Assembly (NCBI GenBank): GCA_902826685.1
Contig: CADEFT010000048.1
Span: 1 to 43,769 of the forward strand
Source: an uncultured Acidobacteriota bacterium
Lineage (GTDB): Bacteria > Acidobacteriota > Terriglobia > Bryobacterales > Bryobacteraceae
Reading direction: 5' to 3'
DNA length: 43,769 bases
The translations under genes and the position numbers were made by a program. The notes beneath the pieces were generated by a model, which did not search any database, was not told the origin of the DNA, and worked only from the letters and a program-made list of their open reading frames with translations. Of this stretch, positions 1-8,810 are shown piece by piece (positions within the stretch are counted from its first letter, which is position 1; every line of letters begins with the position of its first letter).

Positions 1-2
1 CG

Positions 3-665
3 GCGCACCAGTTGCTGAAACGCCTTGGAGCGTTCCTGCCCCGCCTTGACCTGCATCACCACCGTGTAGAATTCGTTGGCGAGCGCCGGGTAAATGAACT
101 GCATTTCCTCCGATACGCGCATCATCGCCTGATCGAGCGCCAGGCCGGTACCGAGCACGATGCCAAGCAGATCGACGGTGTCGGGCAGCGCGTCCTGGAG
201 CTTTTCGCGATGACGTTTCACCAGCCGGTGCAGCACCTGCTGCGGCAGCAGCCAGGCGAGAATTCCCATGGCTCCCATGGCGCCGAACCGCTGGCTCCAC
301 GGATTGTCGCGCTGCAGGTAGGCCATGCCGCCGAGCAGAAACACGGCGAATAAACCCTGCCCAAGGGCGTACATGGCCACGGCGCTTTTCTGGCGGATAC
401 CGGCCTGCGCCAGTTCGCGTTCGGTGTCGCGAATCCATTCCTCGCCGCCGATGAGGCTGATGAAGTAAAGCAGGCTGTTCCAGAATCCGCCGCCGGCCCG
501 GCGCCGGGGGCCGCGCGCGGCGGAGGCGGTGGCGACGTAGTTGGCCTGCAACTCGTTCAAGCGGTCGTCGAGCGGGTCCTCGCGATCCTGCAGCAACTGG
601 ATACCGGACCAGAACAGCACCACCAGGATGACGAAGAAGGCGAGGAAGACGAGTACCGGTAACAT
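3..665 (-). CDS. tadC: TadC-like type II secretion F family protein (partial)
   Basis: Inner-membrane platform protein of the Tad pilus machine, expected to pair with TadB and couple the CpaF ATPase to pilin polymerisation. The reading frame opens with ATG at 665 and runs off the left edge, so 221 codons are visible and the C-terminus is missing. The protein starts with a hydrophobic helix (about residues 3-20), then a basic stretch, then two more hydrophobic segments (about 110-145). The motif LPDTVDLLGIVL, typical of the start of a T2SSF domain, follows. It begins 2 bases after the TadB stop, which implies coupled expression. Gene order (TadB then TadC) supports TadC over a second TadB. The family call is secure; the subtype rests on position. 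Confidence 0.88.
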   Translation of the reverse strand, partial: MLPVLVFLAFFVILVVLFWSGIQLLQDREDPLDDRLNELQANYVATASAARGPRRRAGGGFWNSLLYFISLIGGEEWIRDTERELAQAGIRQKSAVAMYALGQGLFAVFLLGGMAYLQRDNPWSQRFGAMGAMGILAWLLPQQVLHRLVKRHREKLQDALPDTVDLLGIVLGTGLALDQAMMRVSEEMQFIYPALANEFYTVVMQVKAGQERSKAFQQLVR

Positions 666-667
666 GG

Positions 668-1645
668 CTAGAATTTCGGACTGGCGATCTTGCGAATGAT
701 CAGAATGCCGACGATTTCAGAAACAATGGCGTACGTCAGGAACTTGCTGCCGGTGTCGTCGGTGTAGAGCAGCCGGATGTATTCCGGCTTCAGCACCCAG
801 AAGCCGAGGCCCACCACGATGGGCATGGCGCACAAAAGGCCGGCCGAGAAGCGCTGCTGCGCGGTGGCGGCGTGCATTTTGGCGGCGAGGTTCAGGCGTT
901 CGCGCACCAGCAGCGAAAGATTGTCCAGCACCGAAACCATGTTGGCGCCGGTCTGGCGCTGCAGAATCAGCCCGGTGATGAAGAACTTCAGATCGATGAT
1001 GGGCACGCGATTGCCCAGGTGATGCAGCGCATCTTCGAGCGGAGAGCCGAGCGCCACTTCCTCGATGACCTTCTTGAACTCCATGCGGCAGGGATCGAAG
1101 GTTTCACCGGCCACCGTTTCGAGTCCGCTCTGGATGTTGTGACCGGCCTTCATGGACCGGTTGAAAAGATCGATGGCGTCGGGCAATTGTTCTTCGAATT
1201 TGGCCATGCGCTTCTTGCGGACGCGCATGATGTACATCACCGGCAGCGCGGCGGCCGCCAGCGACATCAGCACGCGCAGCACGAATAACGGCAGGCCGGC
1301 CAACCCGAGGAAGACGTAGGTGACGATGCCCAGAATGATGGAGATCGCGAACACATCGACGGCGCGGTATTTGAGATTGGCCTGGTCGATCAGTTCCTGC
1401 AGCCGGCGCAGAACGCCGACCCATTCCACGAATTCGGTGAAATAGGCGAAGGTGCCGCGCTGTTCGCTGCGCACGATGTCGGAGGCGCGGACGCGCCTGC
1501 CGCTAGCGGCCCCGCGCGAACGCAAATCGCGCAACCGCCGCGTCAGATCGTCGGAAGCTTCCCGCGCCGGAACCGCCCACACATAGTAGGCGGCGCCGAA
1601 CAGAGCGCCGCTGAAGATCAGGAAAGTGACGAACAGCATTCCCAT
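668..1645 (-). CDS. tadB: TadB-like type II secretion F family protein
   Basis: Polytopic inner-membrane protein of the Tad/Flp pilus assembly platform. The 325 residues show an N-terminal membrane helix (about 3-24), a basic cytoplasmic linker, a hydrophobic pair at about 98-140, a T2SSF domain starting at LPDAIDLFNRSMKAG (about 154-168), and C-terminal helices after residue 265. Length and layout match TadB. It starts 6 bases after the CpaF stop and is followed after 2 bases by the TadC-like gene, so it is an internal operon gene. In known Tad systems TadB and TadC contact the CpaF/TadA ATPase; that role is inferred from family and context. Confidence 0.93.
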   Translation of the reverse strand: MGMLFVTFLIFSGALFGAAYYVWAVPAREASDDLTRRLRDLRSRGAASGRRVRASDIVRSEQRGTFAYFTEFVEWVGVLRRLQELIDQANLKYRAVDVFAISIILGIVTYVFLGLAGLPLFVLRVLMSLAAAALPVMYIMRVRKKRMAKFEEQLPDAIDLFNRSMKAGHNIQSGLETVAGETFDPCRMEFKKVIEEVALGSPLEDALHHLGNRVPIIDLKFFITGLILQRQTGANMVSVLDNLSLLVRERLNLAAKMHAATAQQRFSAGLLCAMPIVVGLGFWVLKPEYIRLLYTDDTGSKFLTYAIVSEIVGILIIRKIASPKF

Positions 1646-1651
1646 GGCCGG

Positions 1652-2965
1652 CTATTCCTTCAACGCCATTTCTTCCTGAAAGATGGAAGGCGAAAGATGG
1701 ACGCCATACGCCTTCAGCCGGCTGAGGACTTTCGGCTTATGGCCGGTGGCGCGGAACTTGCCGACGACTCGTCCGCGCTGGTTGACGCCGGTGCGCTCGA
1801 GAACGAAGATTTCGTCGATGAGCACCGAATCGTCCTCCACCTCGCGCACTTCGGCGATGGAGGTGATGCGCCGGGTGCCATCCTGCAGACGCGCGCAATG
1901 CACCACGATGTTCACGGCCGAAACCAGCATCTGGCGGATCACGCGATCCGGGATGTTGGCGCTGGCCATCATGACCATGGTTTCCAGACGCGAGAACGCA
2001 TCGCGGCTCGAATTGGCGTGGCAGGTGGTCATGGAGCCGTCGTGGCCCGTGTTCATCGCCTGCATCATGTCGAGCGCCTCCCCGCCCCGGCATTCCCCGA
2101 TGATGATGCGGTCCGGCCGCATACGCAGGGCGTTGATGACCAGGTCGCGCTGCGTGATGGCGCCCGCGCCTTCAATGTTCATGGGACGCGTTTCCAGGCG
2201 CACCACATGCGATTGCTGCATCTGCAGCTCGGCCGTGTCTTCGATGGTGATGACCCGCTCTTCTTCAGGGATATAACGCGAAAGCGTGTTGAGCATCGTC
2301 GTCTTGCCGGAACCCGAACCGCCGGAGACCACCACATTCAAACGCGCCTCGACGCAGCCGCTCAGGAAATCGAGCATGCCGGGCGTCATGGTTTCGAGCT
2401 TCAGCAGATCGTCGGTGGAAAGCAGCTTCTTGCCGAAGCGGCGGATCGACATCACCGGGCCGATCAGCGACAGCGGCGGGATAACGGCGCAAACGCGCGA
2501 GCCGTCGGCAAGGCGCGCATCCACGATGGGCGAGGAATCGTCGATGCGGCGGCCGATGTTGGACACAATGCGGTCAAGAATCATGCGCACGTGGGCGTGA
2601 TCCTTGAACCGGATATTGGTTTCCACCACCCGCCCCCCGCGTTCGACATAGATGCTGTCGAACCCGTTGACCATGATGTCGCTGACCGATGGATCCTTCA
2701 ATAGCTGTTCGAGCGGGCCGAGCCCGAACACTTCGTCGAGGACCTCTTCGATCACCCGCTCGCGTTCGGCGGTGGTCATGGGGATTTGCTCGTCCTTGAC
2801 CATGCGCTCGACGACGTTGCCGATCTGCTCGCGAACGCCTTCCCGGTTGAGCATGCGCAGTTGCTCGGGCGTGAGGGAGTTAACCAGCTTCGAGTGAATC
2901 TGGGTCTTGATGCCGAACCAGCGGTCGGCGCCCGATCCGGGACGAACGGTGGGTTGAGTGCTCAT
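1652..2965 (-). CDS. cpaF: CpaF/TadA-type secretion ATPase
   Basis: Cytoplasmic hexameric ATPase of the VirB11/GspE family that powers Flp pilus assembly. The 437 residues contain an N-terminal helical domain, then the Walker A motif GGSGSGKTT at 215-223, an acidic IEDTAE box at about 241-246, a Walker B-like RIIIGE at 286-291 and the histidine box GHDGSMTTCHANS at about 308-320. All catalytic motifs look intact. The ATG overlaps the TGA of cpaE in an ATGA arrangement (2962-2965), which suggests translational coupling. TadB starts 6 bases downstream. There is little doubt about the assignment. Confidence 0.97.
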   Translation of the reverse strand: MSTQPTVRPGSGADRWFGIKTQIHSKLVNSLTPEQLRMLNREGVREQIGNVVERMVKDEQIPMTTAERERVIEEVLDEVFGLGPLEQLLKDPSVSDIMVNGFDSIYVERGGRVVETNIRFKDHAHVRMILDRIVSNIGRRIDDSSPIVDARLADGSRVCAVIPPLSLIGPVMSIRRFGKKLLSTDDLLKLETMTPGMLDFLSGCVEARLNVVVSGGSGSGKTTMLNTLSRYIPEEERVITIEDTAELQMQQSHVVRLETRPMNIEGAGAITQRDLVINALRMRPDRIIIGECRGGEALDMMQAMNTGHDGSMTTCHANSSRDAFSRLETMVMMASANIPDRVIRQMLVSAVNIVVHCARLQDGTRRITSIAEVREVEDDSVLIDEIFVLERTGVNQRGRVVGKFRATGHKPKVLSRLKAYGVHLSPSIFQEEMALKE

Positions 2966-4137
2966 GCCGTCTTCGCCTCGGCTTCACGCTGTACGCCGGT
3001 GGCCTTGTCGACGAACTTACGGAACAGCCGGTCGAGTTCTCCGGCGGCCTGGCGATCCTGCACGAACGGGCGCGCTTTGTTGATGGCGTTGGCCACGGCG
3101 GCCGACTGCGGGATGCCGTAGAAAACTTCCTGGTTCAAGGTGGATTTCACCTGGTCGAGGCTGGCCAGGTTCGAATCGTGTTTCTTCTGGTAGCGGTTGA
3201 TGACGATTTTCAACTGATCCTGCGTGAAGCCCATGCGCATGAGGAAGGCGAGATAGCGCTGCGCATTGCGGATGGCGGGGAAGTCCTGAGTGACGACAAT
3301 GAAGACGCTCGACGACGCCTGCATGGCGGCGAGCACCACATCGTCGTTGACGTTGGTGCCGGCGTCGACCACCACCGATTGATATTTTTCGACCAGGAAG
3401 GTGGAGAACTCGCGAAACATGGGCTCGGTGAAGTAGCCGCGCTGTTCGAGCGAGTCGGGCGGGCCGACGAGAAAGAAGCCCAGCGGATCGCGCGTGACGA
3501 AGCCTTCAAACAGCGCCTGGTCCATGCGGGAAACGTTCTCGCCCACTTCCATGAGCGTATATTGCGGTTGCGCGCCAAGCTGCATGGCGACGTCGTTGGC
3601 GACCCAGTCGAAATCGAGCAGCACGGTTTGTTGTTTGCGCTGGGCGAGGACGCTCGCGTAGTTGACGGCAAGAGTTGTGGTGCCGGCGCCGCCCTTGGCT
3701 CCAATGAAAGTGTAGATCTTGCCCAACCGGCTGGCGGTGGTGGTGACCTTGCGCGGCGTGGCTTCCAGACGGTGCATGGCGTCGCGGAACTCCAGGCGCT
3801 TCATGGGCTGGGTGAGAAAATCGCTGGCGCCGGCGCGCACCGCCCCCAGAACCGTATCGCCGTCGGCCTGAAAGTTGGAGGCGACGCAGTAAAGCTCGGG
3901 CACCGCCTGTTTCACCTTGCGCAGCGACTCCAGCGCGGCGTCGGCGTCGTAGGACATGTCCAGAATCAGCGCCGCTTCGGGGTGGCGCTCGAGATCCTGC
4001 ATCACGCGGATATAGAGCGTCGAGGAGACTTCCGGATACTCGGCGATGACGCGCGAGTTGGGCACGTTCAACAGGTTCTCGCGCACCATTTCCCGGAAGT
4101 GTTCATCGTTGGACGCGACTAGCAGACTGACTGGCAT
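2962..4137 (-). CDS. cpaE: CpaE/TadZ-like pilus assembly ATPase with receiver-like N-terminus
   Basis: MinD/ParA-like protein that in Tad systems localises the pilus machine at the cell pole. The first ~125 of 391 residues resemble a response-regulator receiver fold, with LILD ending at Asp60 as the candidate acceptor position. The MinD-like domain follows, with the P-loop KGGAGTTT at 148-155. This is a deviant Walker A: the signature Lys148 is kept, but the usual GKT lysine is Thr, as in atypical TadZ/CpaE proteins. ATG 4137 was chosen over an upstream in-frame start at 4329 because GAGGAG lies 5 bases before it and the extra 64 residues overlap the preceding gene and are low-complexity. Its stop overlaps the cpaF start. 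Confidence 0.93.
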   Translation of the reverse strand: MPVSLLVASNDEHFREMVRENLLNVPNSRVIAEYPEVSSTLYIRVMQDLERHPEAALILDMSYDADAALESLRKVKQAVPELYCVASNFQADGDTVLGAVRAGASDFLTQPMKRLEFRDAMHRLEATPRKVTTTASRLGKIYTFIGAKGGAGTTTLAVNYASVLAQRKQQTVLLDFDWVANDVAMQLGAQPQYTLMEVGENVSRMDQALFEGFVTRDPLGFFLVGPPDSLEQRGYFTEPMFREFSTFLVEKYQSVVVDAGTNVNDDVVLAAMQASSSVFIVVTQDFPAIRNAQRYLAFLMRMGFTQDQLKIVINRYQKKHDSNLASLDQVKSTLNQEVFYGIPQSAAVANAINKARPFVQDRQAAGELDRLFRKFVDKATGVQREAEAKTA

Positions 4138-4157
4138 TCTTTCTCCTCGAACTCCAT

Positions 4158-4667
4158 CTAGGGCGTGCACTCCTGCGAATCCGGGCCGCAGCCGGCGCTT
4201 TCCACCGCCAGCGTGGTTTGAAAATCGGGCATGGCGAGCGGCGACAGGCCCAGGTAGATGAACAGGCCCCGGAACTCGTATCCGGTGACGCGCACGCGCA
4301 CCGTATCGGGCACGCAGGCGGCGCTGCAATCTCCTCCGTCGCAGGTGAAGGCGGTGAGCTGGCCGGAGTCGGGATCCTTGGCGAAATACTCGACCACGAT
4401 TTCGGCCGGACCGGCGGCGAATTGATCGCGGTCGGCGGTCAGCGGCACATTCTGCCGCATCCAGGCGCGGACGTTATCGCCGTCGCCCTGCCAGCAGTGC
4501 GTAGTGGCGTAGCGGGCGCCCAGGTTGGTGAAATCGGCCATGCTGTGCCAGACCCAAAGCAACTGCGAGGTGAAGACGATCATCATCGTCACCGGCAGGA
4601 TGAGGGCCGAATACGCCATCACGAATTCCACCGTGGCCTGCCCGGAGCTGTTGCGTTTTCGCTTCAT
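4158..4667 (-). CDS. tadE: TadE-like pseudopilin
   Basis: Minor pilin-like protein of the Tad system, expected to be inserted in the inner membrane and cleaved by a TadV/CpaA prepilin peptidase. Residues 9-14 read GQATVE, followed by a long hydrophobic helix. This is the classic TadE processing site, with cleavage after Gly and Glu at position 5 of the mature protein. The rest of the 169 residues is a Cys-containing extracytoplasmic domain. It starts 2 bases after the preceding TadE-like gene. The cognate peptidase gene is not in this window. TadE versus TadF cannot be separated from sequence alone. Confidence 0.9.
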   Translation of the reverse strand: MKRKRNSSGQATVEFVMAYSALILPVTMMIVFTSQLLWVWHSMADFTNLGARYATTHCWQGDGDNVRAWMRQNVPLTADRDQFAAGPAEIVVEYFAKDPDSGQLTAFTCDGGDCSAACVPDTVRVRVTGYEFRGLFIYLGLSPLAMPDFQTTLAVESAGCGPDSQECTP

Positions 4668-4669
4668 GG

Positions 4670-5170
4670 CTACGTTCCCTGAAACGGCATTCGCACGCGC
4701 GGCTTAAGCAGAATAGGATCGGACGCCACCTGCGGGATGGAGAGTTGAAAAGGATAGCCGTTGGGAATGGAGACGACGATGAAATCGGGACTGGCGCCGC
4801 CCGACCCGGTATCGCAGCCGGTGGCCGAACACTCACAGGCGCCGATTTCATCGGTGCCGCTTGAAACACGCTCCACGCGCACTTCGATCTGATCGACGGT
4901 AAGGTTGCGGACGAGGCTTTCGCCGCCGCCTTCGGACGAGCCGGTGACGGCGAATTGCTTGGCCTGCTGCACGATGGTGTCGCCTTCGTCGCAGAAGTTC
5001 ACTCCCTGCTGCGTTCCCAGGTAACGCGCCACGGTCATCAGCGTCTTCTGCAACGTGTAGTAGGTGTAGGTGATCTTGGCGATCTCGATGGTGCCGAACA
5101 GCAGAAGGAACAGGACCGGCAGGTACATCGCGGTCTCAAGCAGGAACGATCCTTGGGTTCGTTTCCTCAT
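4670..5170 (-). CDS. TadE/TadF-like pseudopilin
   Basis: Second small pilin-like protein of the Tad locus, 166 residues. The N-terminus has QGSFLLETAMYLPVLFLLLF, a Gly-Ser prepilin-type junction followed by a glutamate and a hydrophobic helix. The C-terminal region carries Cys residues in a CECSATGC cluster. ATG 5170 was chosen because it overlaps the TadG stop by 4 bases (ATGA, 5167-5170). A frame extension to 5449 is Arg/His/Pro-rich and antiparallel to nothing recognisable, but lies wholly inside the TadG coding region. Probably a minor pilin that works with the adjacent TadE. Confidence 0.87.
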   Translation of the reverse strand: MRKRTQGSFLLETAMYLPVLFLLLFGTIEIAKITYTYYTLQKTLMTVARYLGTQQGVNFCDEGDTIVQQAKQFAVTGSSEGGGESLVRNLTVDQIEVRVERVSSGTDEIGACECSATGCDTGSGGASPDFIVVSIPNGYPFQLSIPQVASDPILLKPRVRMPFQGT

Positions 5171-6477
5171 CGGTGCAGCACCACCTTTCCGGGTCCGGAG
5201 GTGACGCCGCAGGCGCCGTCGATGCGGCCCTGGCGGATGGGCGCGACGTTGCCGATGTAGAGCGCGGCGAAGCGGCCATTGGCGTCGTTGGGCGCGATGC
5301 CGGTCTGATTCTGCAGCGGCTCGAGCAGGAACTGGCGGAACCCGAGCACGGTCATGGTGCCGGTGGGATTCAGCGCTTCGACGATGGGAATGGTCAGCAG
5401 GCGGCGTCCGTTGCCGGTATAGGCGGCGTAGTCGTCGAGGTCGGTCCAATCGGTATCGGCAGCATAGAGCGCGGTGAGCGAGTCGACTTCGGCGATGTTG
5501 GCGCAGCCTTGCACCAGCGAGTTATCCATGCGCGTGGCGAGGCCGCAGAGATAGGCGGCCACCGCCGTTTGCACGGTGTTGGCGTTGCAGGCCAATTGCG
5601 AGGCGGTGGCCCAGATCACCTCTTCGGTGTTGCCGATGCGAATGCAGCCGAGCGCTTCACTGGTATTGGGAACCAGGCCCTGGGCGCCGGTGCGGAACAG
5701 TTGCTGCGAATCGTCGGAGAATACGGCGGCACCTTCGTTCAGACGGTTCAGGATCAGGTAGGGCACGCGCCCTCCGGCCGTGTTGCCGGCTAGCGGCTGC
5801 GGCACCGGCGCACCGGTACAGGTGTAGCCGAAGGTGTAGCGTGTATTGGTGATGAAGCCGTAGTTGGTGGTGTCGCCGGCGTCGAGCGGAGCGATGGCGA
5901 CCGGTTCAATGGCGCAGGCCGTGCACACCGGTGCGCTCACACCGGCCACGGCGCGCGCCGCCAGCGCCACCCGGCCTTCCTGCCCGAGCGAAAGAAACCG
6001 CCAGAAGGTCAACGGAGTTTCGCCGGTCAGATCCACGCGAACATGCTTGGCGAGCGATCCGCTCACCTCCCCGGCCGTGCCCGTGGTCGCTTCCCCGTTG
6101 CCGGTGGCCGAGGCGACATTGTCAAAGAAAGTGGGGCCGGTGACTTCGCTGTTCAGCCCTCCGGTGGCTTCGCCGACGGCGAGAGAACCGAAGTCGTACC
6201 TGTTGCCGTATCCGGAAGCGGTCTCAATGGCGCGGCGCGCGGCGAGAGTGGCGTTATCGGTGGCGGCATCGGTGCCGATCAGGCCCGAAGCGGCGGCGAG
6301 CGCCATGGCTTCGGAGGCGGCCTTCAACTCCGCCCGCGCGGCGTACAGGCGCCCCAGATCGATGGCAAAACCCATCAGGCCGAAAAACACCGGCACCATG
6401 AGCACCAGCAGGTGCACGGAGATGCTGCCACGTTGGCGGCGGCGGGCGTTCCCGGCGATGAAATCGGAATGGCGCAT
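5167..6477 (-). CDS. tadG: TadG-like pilus assembly protein
   Basis: Predicted inner-membrane-anchored secreted protein of the Tad locus, 436 residues. The N-terminus is basic (RRRQRG), then SISVHLLVLMVPVFFGLMGF and AIDLGRLYAARAELKAASEA. This matches the TadG_N pattern, including the Asp-Leu-Gly-Arg motif and the alanine-rich helix after it. Where TadE/TadG proteins often have Glu at +5 after the Gly junction, this one has His. The body is a large extracytoplasmic region with Cys pairs near residues 186-189. AAGGG lies 5 bases before the ATG. It follows the secretin by 7 bases and overlaps the next gene by 4. The family is clear, the exact role in the pilus is not. Confidence 0.87.
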   Translation of the reverse strand: MRHSDFIAGNARRRQRGSISVHLLVLMVPVFFGLMGFAIDLGRLYAARAELKAASEAMALAAASGLIGTDAATDNATLAARRAIETASGYGNRYDFGSLAVGEATGGLNSEVTGPTFFDNVASATGNGEATTGTAGEVSGSLAKHVRVDLTGETPLTFWRFLSLGQEGRVALAARAVAGVSAPVCTACAIEPVAIAPLDAGDTTNYGFITNTRYTFGYTCTGAPVPQPLAGNTAGGRVPYLILNRLNEGAAVFSDDSQQLFRTGAQGLVPNTSEALGCIRIGNTEEVIWATASQLACNANTVQTAVAAYLCGLATRMDNSLVQGCANIAEVDSLTALYAADTDWTDLDDYAAYTGNGRRLLTIPIVEALNPTGTMTVLGFRQFLLEPLQNQTGIAPNDANGRFAALYIGNVAPIRQGRIDGACGVTSGPGKVVLHR

Positions 6478-6484
6478 GATCCCT

Positions 6485-7867
6485 TTACGGCTTGGTCTGG
6501 CCCGTGGGTCCTACCAGTTGCGGCTTACGGTCGTTCTTCCCTTTTTTCTTTTTCTTGGCTTCTTCCATCTGCTTCACTTCCTCGGAAGTGGGCAGGAAAT
6601 CCTCGATATTGGTCGGCAGCTTGGCGGCTTCGCCAGGCTCAAGCGGCTTGACGAACTTGGGCGTGATGACCACCACCAGCTCATCCTGCGTCTTTTTGGT
6701 CGATCGGCTTTTGAACAGGTTGCCGACGATGGGAATGTCGCCAAGGCCGGGCAGCTTATTAAGCACCTGCACGACGCGGTTGTCGAGCAATCCGGCGATG
6801 GCGAACGTTTCCCCATCCTTGAGGATGACTTCGGTTTCGGCGCGGCGCGTGGCGATGGCGGGAATCAGGAAGCCCTGCAGCGTGACGGCGTTCGAAAAAT
6901 CGAGCGCGCTCACCTCCGGCGCCACCTTCAGATGGATGCCGCCGGAGGCGGTCAACTGCGGTGTGAAATTCAGTTGGATGCCGAAGCGCTTGAACTGCAC
7001 CGTGACCACCGGGCTCACCGCGCCGCCAGTGGTGGTGGCCGTCAGCGTGGGGAACGGGAACTCGCCGCCGGCGATGAAATTGGCTTCCTTGCCTTCAATG
7101 GCGATGAGGTTGGGTTCGGCGAGAATCTGAAGAAGGTTGCGGCCTTGCAGGGCGCGAATGGTGGCGCCGATATTGAGGTCGGGCCGGAACAGAAAGAGAT
7201 TCAGGAGGTCGGCGAAGTTGACGGTGGAGTTGGAAAAACTCTGATCCTGAAATTGAAGCTGGCTGAAGCGCGGCTGCTGGAACTGCTGAGTGGATAGCGA
7301 TCCCAGCGTCTTATCGTTGCGGCTGAAGTAATTGAAGCCCAGCTCCGACAGCGCGGCGCGATCGACGGCGGCGAACTTGACCTGCAGCAGGATCTGTTTG
7401 GGATCGGGCGGCGCCGGCAGCGTGATCATGTTGACTACGGTGCGCGCATAGGCGGCCGCAACCGCTTCGGCGCGCTTCGATTCTTCGATGTCCCGCGCCG
7501 TGCCGGTCAGCACCATCTTGTCGGCGTTGCCGGTCACGACGACCGTGGCGAATTTGCCGCGCAGATCGGCGAGCTGGGCGTCCAGTTCGCTGGTGTCGGG
7601 CCTCACGCTTACATTCAAGCGCAGCGGCGCGGCGTTCTGCTCCCAGACGATGAGCGTCGTCTTGCCGACGCCCTTGGCGTTGACCATCACTTCCTTGGGC
7701 GAGACGACGATGGCGTCGGCGATCTTGGGTTCGGCGATCACCACGCGCGAAAGGTCGTTGTCGAAATGCAGCAGTTCTCCCCGGCCAAGAAGGAGGCTCA
7801 TCTCCTTCACCGGGCCGTCCTGCGCCAGGGCCGTCAGTGCGATTGCGAAGCTAAGAATCGTTTTCAT
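6485..7867 (-). CDS. cpaC: CpaC/RcpA-like outer-membrane secretin
   Basis: Outer-membrane secretin forming the channel for the Flp pilus, 460 residues. A signal peptide covers about residues 1-16. A pilus-type N-domain follows (about 20-90, with the conserved core VSPKEVMVNAKGVGKTTLIV), then a BON-like segment (about 93-160). The secretin domain occupies about 225-415 and contains the diagnostic PGLGDIPIVGNLF and DELVVVITP motifs. The last ~45 residues are charged and Lys-rich. No convincing Shine-Dalgarno precedes the ATG, but CpaB ends 19 bases upstream, so coupling is likely. High-confidence family assignment. Confidence 0.96.
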   Translation of the reverse strand: MKTILSFAIALTALAQDGPVKEMSLLLGRGELLHFDNDLSRVVIAEPKIADAIVVSPKEVMVNAKGVGKTTLIVWEQNAAPLRLNVSVRPDTSELDAQLADLRGKFATVVVTGNADKMVLTGTARDIEESKRAEAVAAAYARTVVNMITLPAPPDPKQILLQVKFAAVDRAALSELGFNYFSRNDKTLGSLSTQQFQQPRFSQLQFQDQSFSNSTVNFADLLNLFLFRPDLNIGATIRALQGRNLLQILAEPNLIAIEGKEANFIAGGEFPFPTLTATTTGGAVSPVVTVQFKRFGIQLNFTPQLTASGGIHLKVAPEVSALDFSNAVTLQGFLIPAIATRRAETEVILKDGETFAIAGLLDNRVVQVLNKLPGLGDIPIVGNLFKSRSTKKTQDELVVVITPKFVKPLEPGEAAKLPTNIEDFLPTSEEVKQMEEAKKKKKGKNDRKPQLVGPTGQTKP

Positions 7868-7886
7868 TTGGCGAAACGGGCGGCCC

Positions 7887-8810
7887 CTACTGGAAAATCT
7901 CCTGGACGTGTTTATCCCCGCGATAGACGTCCACCACGAACCTGGGTTTCGGCGGCTCCTTCTTCTCTTCCTTTTTCGGAGGCGGCGGAGCGTCCGCCGT
8001 CAGGTTGCGCCAGGCGGCATCGTTCAGGTTCGGCCGCGGTCCGGGAGGCGGGCGCCTGGGACCAATTCCGACTTTGACGTCGGCGGCGGTAATGACCGGC
8101 GTGTCGCTATCGGGGGTGGTCGCGGTGTCGAGCGGATTGCGCAAAGCGAGACTGATCTTTCCCTGCTGGCGCGCGAATTCGACTTTGGCCGCCTGGTCCG
8201 GCGTTACCAGCAGCGTGGCCGCGCGCGTGGCGGTCGAAGAGGCGGTGGTGGCCGGCTGGCCCGGCGTGCCGCTCACCGTGCCGACTTCGGTGGTACGGCC
8301 GATGGCCAGCACCACGACATTTTCGAGGACCACCGTGGTCACCGCTTCGTTCATCGATCCGGTACGGGTGAACAGGACGTCGACATGGGACCGCGGCTGA
8401 ATGAGGCCGCCGGCGCCGCTGGAATCGGTGATGGGTACCGAGACGGCGCGCTTGCCCGGCTCGATGGTGGAAGCCAATCCTTCCACGCCGCCCTGCGTGC
8501 TCAGCTTGTTCGAGGCGACCGGCTCATTGGCGTTGGCCGGGAACAGGAGAACGCGATCCTCGACCAGCTTGAGATCGGGGATGGCATTCTTCGGCAAATC
8601 GCGCTCGGCGACGGTGACCAGCTTGATGTCGGCGGCCTTGAGGCGCGTACCGGCGGGCAGGTCGCGCGCGGTGGCGGCGACTTTCGTCAGCTTCTCGGTG
8701 CGCGGCGCGGCGGCTTTGGCGTAAACGAACCAGCTCATCAGGAACGCGCACACCAGCGCGCCGCCGAAGATCATCAAAACTTTCTGGCGATCCAGATTTC
8801 CCATTGTCAC
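7887..8810 (-). CDS. cpaB: CpaB/RcpC-like Flp pilus assembly protein
   Basis: Periplasmic or inner-membrane-anchored Tad component that works with the secretin. The 307 residues have one N-terminal membrane helix (about 10-28), then an SAF domain with TARDLPAGTRLKAADIK near 48-64, then an RcpC-type domain with VDVLFTR, and a Pro-rich tail. Two starts are possible. GTG at 8810 overlaps the upstream TGA in a GTGA arrangement. ATG at 8804 has GAGGTG only 3 bases before it. The longer form is given. The upstream neighbour is the GT-C-like membrane protein, the downstream neighbour the secretin. Confidence 0.93.
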   Translation of the reverse strand: MTMGNLDRQKVLMIFGGALVCAFLMSWFVYAKAAAPRTEKLTKVAATARDLPAGTRLKAADIKLVTVAERDLPKNAIPDLKLVEDRVLLFPANANEPVASNKLSTQGGVEGLASTIEPGKRAVSVPITDSSGAGGLIQPRSHVDVLFTRTGSMNEAVTTVVLENVVVLAIGRTTEVGTVSGTPGQPATTASSTATRAATLLVTPDQAAKVEFARQQGKISLALRNPLDTATTPDSDTPVITAADVKVGIGPRRPPPGPRPNLNDAAWRNLTADAPPPPKKEEKKEPPKPRFVVDVYRGDKHVQEIFQ

